Source of the DNA: Bacillota bacterium
GTDB taxonomy: Bacteria > Bacillota > Clostridia > Christensenellales > SZUA-584
Reading direction: 5' to 3'
Assembly (NCBI GenBank): GCA_023406895.1
Contig: JAEXTV010000030.1
Location: 1-64,000, forward strand
DNA: 64,000 nt
Shown here: positions 49,743-58,038 of the stretch, piece by piece
How the letters are laid out: every line of letters begins with the position of its first letter
Numbering within the stretch: the stretch's first letter is position 1
Translations under genes and position numbers: made by a program
The notes under the pieces: model-generated
Databases searched by the model: none
What the model saw: only the letters and a program-made list of their open reading frames with translations
What the model was told of the DNA's origin: nothing

Positions 49743-50678
49743 TTAAACCACTCCTTCCTTGGCAAAATAGCGCCTGTAGATGTCGTCAAGATCGCCGCCG
49801 TGCTGCTTCAAATGCAGCAGGGAAAACCCGTTCTTCAACGCCTCGTCCGCAAGGCGGCTGCGCACGTCCTTTTTGGCCTTAACGATGTACATATCACGGT
49901 CGCGCGTGACCCCGCAGACATCCGGAACGCTGCGCAGCATTTTCACAAGCGTTTCGTTATCCGGCTTCGCCGCAAACTCGATGGATACGTTATCGCCGCC
50001 GATCGTATCATTGAGCGTCGCGATATCGCCGCAGGCCACAAGGCTGCCTTTCACGAAAATACCGACGCGGTCACAGATTTGCTGAACCTGATATAGCTGG
50101 TGAGAAGAAATCAGCACCGTGCGCCCATCCTCGTGGGCAAGCTCGCTGATCAGATCGAGCAGCTCGTGCATGCCTTCCGGGTCAATACCGAGCGTGGGTT
50201 CGTCGAGAATCACCACGCGCGGGTCTTTCATCATCACATCGGCGATGCCGAGCCGCTGACGCATGCCGCGCGAGTAAGTACGCACCTTTTTATCGGCGGC
50301 ATAAGCCATGCCGGTACGTTTTAAGAGCATGTCGATGCGTTGCTCCGTCTCGGCAACGGAGAGGCCGTTCAGTTCACCGACAAAGCGCAGGTTTTCACGG
50401 CCCGTCAGGTCGTTGTAAAATGCGACGTTATCGGGCAGATAGCCCACAATGCGCTTCACCGCGATGGGATCACGCGTACAGTCGTGCCCGTCAATCACGG
50501 CTTTGCCGCCCGAAGGCTCTGTGAGCCCCAACAGCATCAGAATTGTGGTCGTCTTGCCTGCCCCGTTGGGGCCGAGCAGGCCGAACACCTCGCCTTCTTT
50601 AACTTGCAGATTAAGTCGGTCAACGGCGACCATGTTCCCATATTTTTTGGTCAGGTTCTCCGTTTTTAAAATGGTCAT
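49743..50678 (-). CDS. ABC-2 type transporter ATP-binding protein
   Basis: The 311-residue product has Walker A GPNGAGKTT (about 41), a signature YSRGMRQRLGIADVM and Walker B VVILDEPTLGIDPEGM, the H-loop ISSHQL, and a C-terminal extension found in CcmA/NatA-type ATPases. The signature is YSRGM in place of LSGGQ, a common variant in this group. It stops one base before the permease start and begins two bases after the NEW3 gene, so it is tightly coupled. Confidence 0.95.
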   Translation of the reverse strand: MTILKTENLTKKYGNMVAVDRLNLQVKEGEVFGLLGPNGAGKTTTILMLLGLTEPSGGKAVIDGHDCTRDPIAVKRIVGYLPDNVAFYNDLTGRENLRFVGELNGLSVAETEQRIDMLLKRTGMAYAADKKVRTYSRGMRQRLGIADVMMKDPRVVILDEPTLGIDPEGMHELLDLISELAHEDGRTVLISSHQLYQVQQICDRVGIFVKGSLVACGDIATLNDTIGGDNVSIEFAAKPDNETLVKMLRSVPDVCGVTRDRDMYIVKAKKDVRSRLADEALKNGFSLLHLKQHGGDLDDIYRRYFAKEGVV

Positions 50679-50680
50679 GA

Positions 50681-51865
50681 CTATCGTCTCCCGAATTTTC
50701 TGAACAGGAATACCAGCCCCGCAATCAGGGCCAGTATGATCACAACGCCCACGATGCCCCAGAGCGTGGAGGTTTTGACAGCCACGCGAAAATCAGCCTG
50801 GCTGCTCGTTTCGTTTGTGCTGGCCGACATGGAAACAACGTAATCGCCAGCGATGGCATCCGAAGACGCTTTGATATGCGCGATGACCTGCTTTGTTTCA
50901 CCGGCCGCGAGCGTGTCGATGGATTTTTCGTCGAATGAGACGGCCCAATCATTGGGCGCTGTGGCGGTGAGCACCACGTTGCTTAAATCGGAGCTGCCCG
51001 TGTTGGTCAAGCTGAGTGTGATATCGCTGGTTCGTCCCGCGTAAGCGTCGGCGCTCAGCAGCCCTGTCGGCGTGGACAGCGTCATACTGTAAGTGCCCGT
51101 GATGACAACGGTCAGATCGGTTTTGAGCGTTTCATTGGCCGAAACGGCCGCGCAGGAGATTTTGTATTCGCCTGCCGTCACGTTCTGCGGCGGAATGATG
51201 TTCACAGTGAGATTCTGCGTGCTGCCCTTATCAAGGCTGAGGCTTGCGATCTGTTTGCTCGCAGCCATGATGGATGTTTGCCATCCTTCGGGCGCAGACG
51301 CGCTGAGGCTGTACGACTGTGCTTCGGCGCTGTTGTTCACAAGATCCACGGGGAAAGCAAAGGTGGCTGTGCTTGCGCCCTGAAGCGTGGGGTATTGAGA
51401 GGAAAACTTGCCCTGCGTGATTTCCTGTCCCGTTACGTTGAGCTCCAACTCAAACGTATCGGTGGCGCCGTTGTCTCCCGTGGCCAGTAGATCAATTTTA
51501 TACGGCCCTTCGGGTGTATCGGCGGGCACGGAAGCGATGAAGCTGACACTGACGCTGTCGCTGCCGTTGACATACACACGCGTCACCGGGCTGCTGTTGC
51601 CCACAAATTTGCCGGTCCAGCCTTCCGGCATTGACGCAGCTGATAGCCCGATAGTCTGTGCAGAGGCACTGTCGTTTGCCACCGTAATCGTGAAAGTCAC
51701 GTCTTTGCCCGCGTTCACCGAAATCCCGGGGAAGGTGGTGCTGAGACTGATACCGCCGTCCGCGCGTGCCACAGTCGGCACGGCAGTAAATACGAGAGCC
51801 GCGATACATGAAACGATGCAAAGAAAAATGGCTGCCTGTTTGATTTGTTTTGTGAAACGCTGCAT
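50681..51865 (-). CDS. NEW3-domain surface protein, membrane-anchored
   Basis: The 394-residue product has a signal peptide (about 1-35, ending VARADGG), a beta-rich extracellular part with at least three NEW3 (NPCBM-associated) immunoglobulin-like repeats (motifs such as LSAASMPEGWTGKF, LSASAPEGWQTSI, LTATAPNDWAVSF) and a C-terminal membrane helix followed by RKFGRR. It is the first gene of the ABC-sigma operon. Such NEW3-ABC-2 gene sets are widespread in Firmicutes but their substrate is unknown. AAAGGAGG precedes the ATG. Confidence 0.88.
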   Translation of the reverse strand: MQRFTKQIKQAAIFLCIVSCIAALVFTAVPTVARADGGISLSTTFPGISVNAGKDVTFTITVANDSASAQTIGLSAASMPEGWTGKFVGNSSPVTRVYVNGSDSVSVSFIASVPADTPEGPYKIDLLATGDNGATDTFELELNVTGQEITQGKFSSQYPTLQGASTATFAFPVDLVNNSAEAQSYSLSASAPEGWQTSIMAASKQIASLSLDKGSTQNLTVNIIPPQNVTAGEYKISCAAVSANETLKTDLTVVITGTYSMTLSTPTGLLSADAYAGRTSDITLSLTNTGSSDLSNVVLTATAPNDWAVSFDEKSIDTLAAGETKQVIAHIKASSDAIAGDYVVSMSASTNETSSQADFRVAVKTSTLWGIVGVVIILALIAGLVFLFRKFGRR

Positions 51866-51908
51866 AGCTTAAATAATCCTCCTTTATCTATGCCAAATTT
51901 ACATAGAC

Positions 51909-51938
51909 TTAGACGATGAGCCCAAATCAAACGCTACA
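51909..51938 (-). promoter_or_regulatory. ECF-type promoter of NEW3-ABC-sigma operon
   Basis: Leftward, TGTAGC (51938-51933), 17 bases, CGTC within TCGTCTAA (51916-51909). Both halves look like an ECF-sigma promoter (TGTAAC/TGAAAC and CGTC types). It starts about 40 bases before the first gene, suggesting control by the sigma factor of the same operon. Confidence 0.55.
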
Positions 51939-51993
51939 TGAATAATGGGAATAAATTGTTAAAAAATTTTGGATAAAAAATGAAGAGTCAATG

Positions 51994-52458
51994 TTACTTT
52001 TGCACAACGGGGACCCACAATTCGCAGTCACCGTTGGTGTGCCCAGGGTAGTATTCGAAATAACAGCCGTGAGCGTCGTCGGGGACGTACCCCGACTCAG
52101 GTATCGCGGTGTAGAAGAATTCCGTCCATGCGTCAACGAGGTTTGCGCCCGCAGGAACCTTTGTGACGGCGTACTCCGCAGCCGCAATCACCTTTAAAAC
52201 AGCTCCTTCTGGAACCCGGATGGTTTTATCCACGGAAACACCGAGCAAATAGAAAAAGCTTTTATGCCCCAGCGTGTACCATTCAACCCCGAAAAAGCCC
52301 GGCTCAGCGCCTTTTAAGCCAAACAGCGTTTTATCCCTGCCCGAATCAAAAAAGTCGCCGAATAGTTTCTGCAGATCCGCATCGTTGTTATTAAGCGTGG
52401 TTTCCACGGCATAGCCGCACACGGCAAACCCGCTCCTGCTGACGATTTGAACATTCAT
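51994..52458 (-). CDS. GyrI-like effector-binding protein
   Basis: The 154-residue product resembles the GyrI/AraC effector-binding fold (SOUL-like duplicated domain): FAVCGYAVETTLNN at the start, GVEWYTLGHKSFFYLLGV in the middle and AWTEFFYTAIPESGY..., ending FEYYPGHTNGDCELWVPV, with the conserved acidic residue and CELWVPV type C-terminus. It lacks a DNA-binding domain, so it would sequester or sense a small hydrophobic molecule. The initiation site AAGAGCGAAAGAAG is poor. A similar domain is fused to the MerR regulator at 36 kb. Confidence 0.8.
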   Translation of the reverse strand: MNVQIVSRSGFAVCGYAVETTLNNNDADLQKLFGDFFDSGRDKTLFGLKGAEPGFFGVEWYTLGHKSFFYLLGVSVDKTIRVPEGAVLKVIAAAEYAVTKVPAGANLVDAWTEFFYTAIPESGYVPDDAHGCYFEYYPGHTNGDCELWVPVVQK

Positions 52459-52480
52459 CTTCTTTCGCTCTTTTCGCCGA

Positions 52481-52508
52481 TATAATAAAAGGGGGGTACT
52501 CCCCCCCC
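52481..52508 (-). terminator. Terminator of the TIGR02996 gene
   Basis: GGGGGG and CCCCCC flank a four-base loop; leftward the tail is TTTTATTATA. Confidence 0.7.
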
Positions 52509-52517
52509 ACACATATC

Positions 52518-53402
52518 TTATGTTGTGCGCGAGACGCGAAGGTCCGGCCTCAGCGTTTTGAGCTTTTTGATGGCTGCGTCGGTGACCGCGGTCGCTTTCA
52601 CAAGATCGAGCTTCTTCAAATGCTTCAGCGACGCGAAACGCAGCACATCATCGTCCGTGGGTTTAAGCCCGATAGACTCATTCCATTCCGCTTCGAGCAT
52701 CAGCTCATAAAGGTTATCAAGAAGCAGGATTTGATCCATAAGCGCTGCCCATCGTTCCCGGCTTAAAAAACGAATATCCATTTTAAGGCGCCGCAGCCTT
52801 TTGACCTCTCCCAATTTCAGCACGGTTTTGGATTGTGAGAGCGTCTCGCTGAAAAACGATACGCCGCAAAGCTGCGGCAGCTTAAAGATGGTTTGAAGGC
52901 CATCGTCCGAGATATTCGGTGCGGGCTTCACCCAAAGCGGAATATCGCTGACGGGAGACCGCCACCTCTTTACGTATTTTCCGAGAGAACCGTCGTCGAA
53001 GCGCATGTCCATACGCAGCAGCCAGCCCGAATCATACGCTTTGCCGAGCCATTTTTGGCTGCCGACGGTTTTTATGGCCTTTGGCGTGCAGGCAAAGGTT
53101 CCTTTGCCTTCCGCAAACGAAACGGTGTACATCCCCAGATCACCAAAAAGGCTCATGGCGGTTGCGGCACCCATATCATCCCAAAACGCCGGTCTGCAGT
53201 GCATCCACGCGCTGCGGCGTTTGATAATCGCCTGTTCATATTCAGGGCTGTTAAACGGATACCGTTTGGTGATCACACATGCGCGAATAAATTCCGCACG
53301 GTCGCCCTGTCCGTTTGCCTCGTACCAGTCGGCAAGAGACAATCGAAGCGCATCATTATCGTAGTCATCCCGAATGGCTGCAATCAATTCCTGCTCAGTC
53401 AT
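52518..53402 (-). CDS. TIGR02996 / leucine-rich repeat protein
   Basis: The 294-residue product starts with the TIGR02996 repeat-companion motif (residues 1-42; LRLSLADWYEANGQGDRAEFIRA), followed by a middle region and a C-terminal leucine-rich repeat part, with LKHLKKLDLVKATAVTDAAIKKL (about 262-284). The TIGR02996 motif with LRR of this type is, in my knowledge, mainly seen in Planctomycetes and Myxococcota. In a Clostridia it suggests horizontal gain or an old shared family. Function unknown; protein-protein interaction is likely. AGGGGGC precedes the ATG. Confidence 0.75.
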   Translation of the reverse strand: MTEQELIAAIRDDYDNDALRLSLADWYEANGQGDRAEFIRACVITKRYPFNSPEYEQAIIKRRSAWMHCRPAFWDDMGAATAMSLFGDLGMYTVSFAEGKGTFACTPKAIKTVGSQKWLGKAYDSGWLLRMDMRFDDGSLGKYVKRWRSPVSDIPLWVKPAPNISDDGLQTIFKLPQLCGVSFFSETLSQSKTVLKLGEVKRLRRLKMDIRFLSRERWAALMDQILLLDNLYELMLEAEWNESIGLKPTDDDVLRFASLKHLKKLDLVKATAVTDAAIKKLKTLRPDLRVSRTT

Positions 53403-53683
53403 TTAAGCCCCCTAAGATAAAAATCATATAAGACAGACTGCGGACGCATCATATTTTTTGCTTTTATTTTCCTAAATGAACCAATGCGTCAGATAAATAA
53501 TGCCGTTTTTAACGGCAGATTTCATACTATTCGACATGAATGTTCAAAAGTCCTTGGATTTTGTAAAAAACGAAAAGAAATCAAACAAATATGATATTTT
53601 AACATAAATTCCTGCTGTAATAACTCAAAATAATGCATACTGGCTGCGCAAAATAAGGAAAGAAGATGTTTTTGACTATTCAT
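53403..53683. other. AT-rich intergenic region
   Basis: No gene seen. It holds the upstream region of the leftward TIGR02996 gene and the downstream region of the chloramphenicol acetyltransferase-like gene. Confidence 0.4.
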
Positions 53684-54307
53684 TTATTCATCAAGAAGCT
53701 GCTGGAGACAATCATAGTAGCGTCCCATATGAATGCCGTCCACAAACGAATGGTGTGCCTGCACGGAAAACGGCAGCAGCATTTTTCCGCCGTCCATGAA
53801 ATATTTGCCCCATGCAAGGCGCGGCACCGAATCGTTCTTGTTGAATGAGATGGTATGCGAAAGATTGGTGAACGAGACCCACGGAATGCAGGTGATATAA
53901 ATCAAATCATCGCGGCCCTCCACATCCTCACGAACAAAATACGCGGCCTGCTTTTCGGATCTTTCTTTGGCGTTACGCACAAAGTCTTCAATATTATCCG
54001 TCATATCCACCGTGACCATTTTAAAAAGCTCTGAGCCTGCGGACATATCCGTGAATGAAGGGTGGATGGTATCGTGCAGCACCACGTTATCGCCCTGAAT
54101 GCGGTAGCGAAACGCCTCCACCTGATTGATGGCGTAAGTTGCGGCATAGATCATCGCATAATAAAACGGGATATCTCTTTGCTTCATGGCCGAGAGAAAA
54201 CGCGTGATATCCACGTTGGCGCAAATCAGGTATTGCGGATAATCCATGCGACGGAAAAACTGATAATGCGTCGCGCGCTCCCATGTATCGAGATTGATGA
54301 TTTTCAT
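53684..54307 (-). CDS. Chloramphenicol acetyltransferase (type A) family protein
   Basis: Type A CATs are trimeric enzymes that acetylate chloramphenicol with acetyl-CoA. The 207-residue product has the catalytic motif VQAHHSFVDGIHMGRY near the C-terminus (His, Asp of HHxxxDG about 184-190), WVSFTNLSHTISF (about 143) and start MKIINLDTWERATHYQFF, all standard in the family. Chromosomal members may use other acceptors or be quiet. No mobile signs near it, but it lies in an accessory stretch. Resistance is a prediction only. Confidence 0.9.
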   Translation of the reverse strand: MKIINLDTWERATHYQFFRRMDYPQYLICANVDITRFLSAMKQRDIPFYYAMIYAATYAINQVEAFRYRIQGDNVVLHDTIHPSFTDMSAGSELFKMVTVDMTDNIEDFVRNAKERSEKQAAYFVREDVEGRDDLIYITCIPWVSFTNLSHTISFNKNDSVPRLAWGKYFMDGGKMLLPFSVQAHHSFVDGIHMGRYYDCLQQLLDE

Positions 54308-54388
54308 TGGGAAGCCTACGAGTATGCCTTATTTTACTACATAAGAGAAGAAAACGAAAGAGGTCACTTCATTTTCCCACCCCTTCAC

Positions 54389-54417
54389 TTGACAAAACTA
54401 CCGCCTAAAACTATCCT
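54389..54417 (+). promoter_or_regulatory. Promoter of metG operon
   Basis: TTGACA (54389-54394), 17 bases, TATCCT (54412-54417), 41 bases before the ATG. No T-box leader is present. Confidence 0.6.
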
Positions 54418-54457
54418 TAATAAATAATAAAAAGACGAAAAATCGCAGGAGAGCTTT

Positions 54458-56410
54458 ATGAAAAAGTATTACATCACGACGCCCATCTACTACCCGAGCG
54501 ACAAGCTGCACATCGGGCATTCCTATACCACCGTCGCGGCGGACGCACTCGCGCGCTTCAAACGCCAAACCGGGTACGACGTTATGTTCTTAACGGGCAC
54601 CGACGAGCACGGCCAGAAGATTGAGCGCGTGGCGAAAAACGCGGGTATGGAGCCCAAGGAATATGTGGACGGCATCGTGGACGGCATTCAAAAGCTCTGG
54701 AAGCTCATGGACATCAGCCACGACGATTTTATACGCACCACGGACGAGCGGCACGTGGCAACCGTCCAGAAGATTTTCAAAAAGCTCTATGATCAGGGCG
54801 ATATTTATAAAGGCCATTATGAGGGCTGGTACTGCACGCCGTGCGAGGCCTACTGGCTCGAGCGGCAGCTTGTGGACGGCAAATGCCCGGACTGCGGCCG
54901 CCCCGTTGAGCTTGCGAAGGAAGAAGCGTACTTCTTCAATATGAGCAAGTATGCCGACCGTCTGATACAGTATATCAACGATCATCCCGAGTTCATACAG
55001 CCCGAAAGCCGCCGCAATGAGATGCTCAACAACTTCCTGCTGCCGGGCCTTGAAGACCTTTGCGTGTCGCGCACATCGTTCAAGTGGGGCATTCCGGTCG
55101 ATTTTGACCCGAATCATGTGGTGTATGTGTGGATCGACGCGCTCTCAAATTATATTTCGGCGCTCGGATACCTTTCGGGCGATGATACATTGTTTAATAA
55201 ATTCTGGCCCGCGGATGTGCATCTTGTCGGCAAGGAGATCATGCGGTTCCATACGATCATATGGCCGATTCTGCTGATGGCGCTGGGTCTGCCGATACCC
55301 AAGCAGGTGTACGGCCACGGCTGGCTCATGCTCGAGGGCGGCAAGATGAGCAAATCGAAGGGTAACGTGGTGGACCCCGTGAAGCTGATCGACCGCTATG
55401 GCGTGGATGCCGTGCGCTATTTTCTGCTGCGCGAGGTGCCTTTTGGCTCCGACGGGCTTTATTCGAGCGAAGCGCTCTTGACGCGCACCAACAGCGACCT
55501 TGCGAACGACCTTGGCAACCTGGTCTCGCGCACAGCCGCGATGATCGTCAAATACTTCGGTGGCGTGATACCGTCCGAATACGAAGCGACCGAGTTTGAC
55601 GCCGATATCAGGGCACAGGGGTCGGCGCTGCATACGCAGGTGGAGCGGCACATGGACGAACTGCGCCTGCCCGAAGCGCTGATGGACATCTGGGGCTATA
55701 TCGGCGCGCTCAATAAATACATCGATTTAACCGCGCCGTGGGTGCTCGCCAAGGATGAAGCGAACAAGGGCCAGCTCGCGAGCGTGATGATTCACCTCGC
55801 GGAAGGGCTGCGCATCGTTTCGGTGTTGCTAATCCCGTTCCTCACGGACACCGCGAAACGCATACAGGATATTCTCGGCGTCAACGACGATGCGCTCGTG
55901 ACATGGGAGAGCATCGCCGAATTCGGGCCCAAGGTTTTGGGCCTCCATGTGACGCAGACCGCGCCGCTGTTCCCGCGCATCGACATCAAAAAAGAGCTCG
56001 AAGCGCTCGAGGAGATTGCGGATAACCGCACGCTGCAAAAGCAAAAGAAGCTGCCCGCCAAGGAGCAAAAGGACGAAGCGCCCGCGGGTATCATCACCTA
56101 CGACGATTTCAAAAAGGTGCAGCTCAAGCTCGGCCTCGTGAAGCAGGCAGAAACCATAGAGGGCAGCGACAAGCTCTTAAAGCTGCAGGTGGAAATCGGC
56201 AGCGAAACACGCCAGATCGTTTCGGGCATCCGCAAATGGTACAGCCCGGAGCAGATCACCGGTAAGACTGTGGTGGTGGTTGCGAACTTAAAGCCCGCCA
56301 AGCTGTTCGGCGTGGAATCGCAGGGCATGCTGCTCGCCGCGGAGCAGGACGGCGACCTGAAGCTCGTTACGATCGACGGCAGCCTGCCGAGCGGTGCGGG
56401 CGTTTCGTGA
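54458..56410 (+). CDS. metG: Methionyl-tRNA synthetase
   Basis: MetG charges tRNA-Met. The 650-residue product has the class I HIGH motif as HIGH in KLHIGHSY (about 20), a zinc knuckle CTPCEAYW...CPDC (about 127-148), KMSKS in GGKMSKSKGN (about 297), and a C-terminal EMAP/tRNA-binding domain (about 545-650; VKQAETIEGSDKLLKLQVEIG) that makes it dimeric. Length fits Firmicutes MetG. AGGAGAG precedes the ATG. Its stop overlaps tatD by one base. Confidence 0.97.
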   Translation: MKKYYITTPIYYPSDKLHIGHSYTTVAADALARFKRQTGYDVMFLTGTDEHGQKIERVAKNAGMEPKEYVDGIVDGIQKLWKLMDISHDDFIRTTDERHVATVQKIFKKLYDQGDIYKGHYEGWYCTPCEAYWLERQLVDGKCPDCGRPVELAKEEAYFFNMSKYADRLIQYINDHPEFIQPESRRNEMLNNFLLPGLEDLCVSRTSFKWGIPVDFDPNHVVYVWIDALSNYISALGYLSGDDTLFNKFWPADVHLVGKEIMRFHTIIWPILLMALGLPIPKQVYGHGWLMLEGGKMSKSKGNVVDPVKLIDRYGVDAVRYFLLREVPFGSDGLYSSEALLTRTNSDLANDLGNLVSRTAAMIVKYFGGVIPSEYEATEFDADIRAQGSALHTQVERHMDELRLPEALMDIWGYIGALNKYIDLTAPWVLAKDEANKGQLASVMIHLAEGLRIVSVLLIPFLTDTAKRIQDILGVNDDALVTWESIAEFGPKVLGLHVTQTAPLFPRIDIKKELEALEEIADNRTLQKQKKLPAKEQKDEAPAGIITYDDFKKVQLKLGLVKQAETIEGSDKLLKLQVEIGSETRQIVSGIRKWYSPEQITGKTVVVVANLKPAKLFGVESQGMLLAAEQDGDLKLVTIDGSLPSGAGVS

Positions 56411-57171
56411 TGGCGCTTTTTGATACGCACGCGCACCTGCTGAGCGAGCAATTTGACGAAGACAGAGCGGCACTCATTGAGCGGCTGCCTTCGCTCGGCA
56501 TCGCGGGGCTCATCGAAATCGGCACAACGATGGACGACAGCCGGGCTGCGGCTCAGCTCGCTGCGGATGTGGATTATATCTACGCGGCGGTCGGTGTGCA
56601 TCCGCATGAGGCAAAGGACGCGCCAAAAGATACTATTGAACAGCTCGCGATGCTCGCGGCAAGCCCTAAGGTGGTGGCTGTCGGCGAGATTGGCCTTGAC
56701 TACCATTACGACTTATCTCCGAGAAACGTGCAGCAAGATTTGTTCTCGGCGCAGCTCGCGCTTGCAAAGCGCCTTGGTTTGCCCGTGGCCATCCACATGC
56801 GCGAGGCCACGCAGGATACGCTTGCGATACTGCGAGAGCATCCGGGGCTGACGGGCGTGATGCACTGCTATTCGGGCAGCCCCGAAACCGCGGAGATTCT
56901 TGTGGACATGGGGCTTTGCGTGTCGTTTACGGGTTCGGTCACGTTCAAAAACGCGCGAACGACGGTGGAAGCTGCCGCTGTGGTGCCGCTGAATCGCATC
57001 ATGGCCGAGACGGACTGCCCATATCTCTCGCCAGAGCCGGTGCGCGGACGCCGCAACGATCCGTCGAACGTGCGTCATGTGCTGCAAAAACTCGCGGACA
57101 TCAAAGGCATACCGTTTGACGATATGTGCCGCATCAACATAGAAAACGCAAAAGGACTGTATCATATATAA
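56410..57171 (+). CDS. tatD: TatD family metal-dependent nuclease
   Basis: TatD/YabD are Mg-dependent DNases of the amidohydrolase superfamily. The 253-residue product has FDTHAHL (residues 3-9), GEIGLDYHYD (about 92), HMREA (about 125), MHCYSGSPE (about 151), and ETDCPYLSPEPVRGRRNDPSN (about 200), all metal ligands of the family. Start at ATG 56410 overlaps the metG stop; a GTG at 56407 is possible. metG-tatD is the typical order in Firmicutes. It overlaps the radical SAM gene by one base. Confidence 0.95.
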   Translation: MALFDTHAHLLSEQFDEDRAALIERLPSLGIAGLIEIGTTMDDSRAAAQLAADVDYIYAAVGVHPHEAKDAPKDTIEQLAMLAASPKVVAVGEIGLDYHYDLSPRNVQQDLFSAQLALAKRLGLPVAIHMREATQDTLAILREHPGLTGVMHCYSGSPETAEILVDMGLCVSFTGSVTFKNARTTVEAAAVVPLNRIMAETDCPYLSPEPVRGRRNDPSNVRHVLQKLADIKGIPFDDMCRINIENAKGLYHI

Positions 57172-57764
57172 TGAGTGACACGCTTATATACCGCATCGGC
57201 GGTGCTGTTTACATCAACCTGACCAACAAGTGCACAAACCGCTGCACATTTTGCCTGCGCGAAACAAACGACGGCGTGGACGGCTATCATCTGTGGCTCA
57301 AGAAGGATCCCGAGGCGGCTGAGGTTATCGCGGCGCTTGAGCAGGAAAATGATGTGAGCGAGACTGTTTTCTGCGGCTTCGGAGAAAGCACCATGCGCCT
57401 GGAGACGCTGCTTGAGGTGGCGCGCTATTTGAAGACGCGCGGCAGCCATGTGCGGCTGGATACCAATGGACAGGGCAGCGCGTACGCGGGGCGCAATATC
57501 GCGCCGGAGCTCAAAGGACTTGTGGACACCGTGTCCATCAGTCTCAACGCGTCGGACGCGGAAAAGTACGACGCGATTTGCCAAAGCATATACGGTGAAG
57601 AGGGCTTTGATCACATGCTCGCATTCGCGAAAAGCTGCATCCGGGAGGGCATTGAGACGGTGCTCTCAGTGGTGGATGTGATCGGCGCTGAGGAGATTGC
57701 GAAGTGCCAAAAAATTGCGGATGATGTCGGCGCGCGGCTGCGTGTGAGGCACTATATCGAGTAG
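57171..57764 (+). CDS. TatD-associated radical SAM protein
   Basis: The 197-residue product is a compact radical SAM protein with CTNRCTFCLRE (CxxxCxxC, Cys21-Cys28 area) near the N-terminus, FCGFGESTMRLE, RLDTNGQGSAY and SISLNASDAEKYD as downstream core motifs. It fits the small family named for its location next to tatD. Its target is unknown. It begins on the overlap with tatD and ends at a terminator, so it is made with MetG and TatD. Confidence 0.9.
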   Translation: MSDTLIYRIGGAVYINLTNKCTNRCTFCLRETNDGVDGYHLWLKKDPEAAEVIAALEQENDVSETVFCGFGESTMRLETLLEVARYLKTRGSHVRLDTNGQGSAYAGRNIAPELKGLVDTVSISLNASDAEKYDAICQSIYGEEGFDHMLAFAKSCIREGIETVLSVVDVIGAEEIAKCQKIADDVGARLRVRHYIE

Positions 57765-57798
57765 GACAACCATAAATATTAAAACGACCGGTATTAAG

Positions 57799-57836
57799 AA
57801 AAGGCGCATTTGAAACGAAAAATGCGCCTTTATTAT
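57799..57836 (+). terminator. Terminator of metG operon
   Basis: AAAGGCGCATTT and AAATGCGCCTTT form a 12-base-pair stem with a short loop, followed by ATTATTT. Confidence 0.9.
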
Positions 57837-57886
57837 TTCAAGGCAAATAATACAAACATTTTCCCAAATTCAAGGGAGTTTCTTGT

Positions 57887-57916
57887 TTGACGCCTATATA
57901 TGGTGTTTATTATAAT
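57887..57916 (+). promoter_or_regulatory. Promoter of nrdDG with NrdR-box-like sequence
   Basis: TTGACG (57887-57892), 18 bases, TATAAT (57911-57916). In the spacer, CCTATATATGGTGT (57893-57906) matches most of the NrdR-box consensus ACACWATATATWGTGT, with the right half nearly perfect. A second box at the usual 31-base distance is not clear. Confidence 0.5.
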
Positions 57917-58038
57917 AAGCGTATACAACAATTTGGAACACTGAATTTACCGTGACATCGTTGTTTCCTCAGATAATAAGCTTTGGCATTGCCAAATTCA
58001 CACCATATAATCATACTAAAAAGAATAAGGGGGCAAGT

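Noticed and set aside
53530..53536. TTCGACA (Spo0A box) upstream of the TIGR02996 gene
   Set aside because: Single match, no clear promoter around it; not enough to claim Spo0A control.
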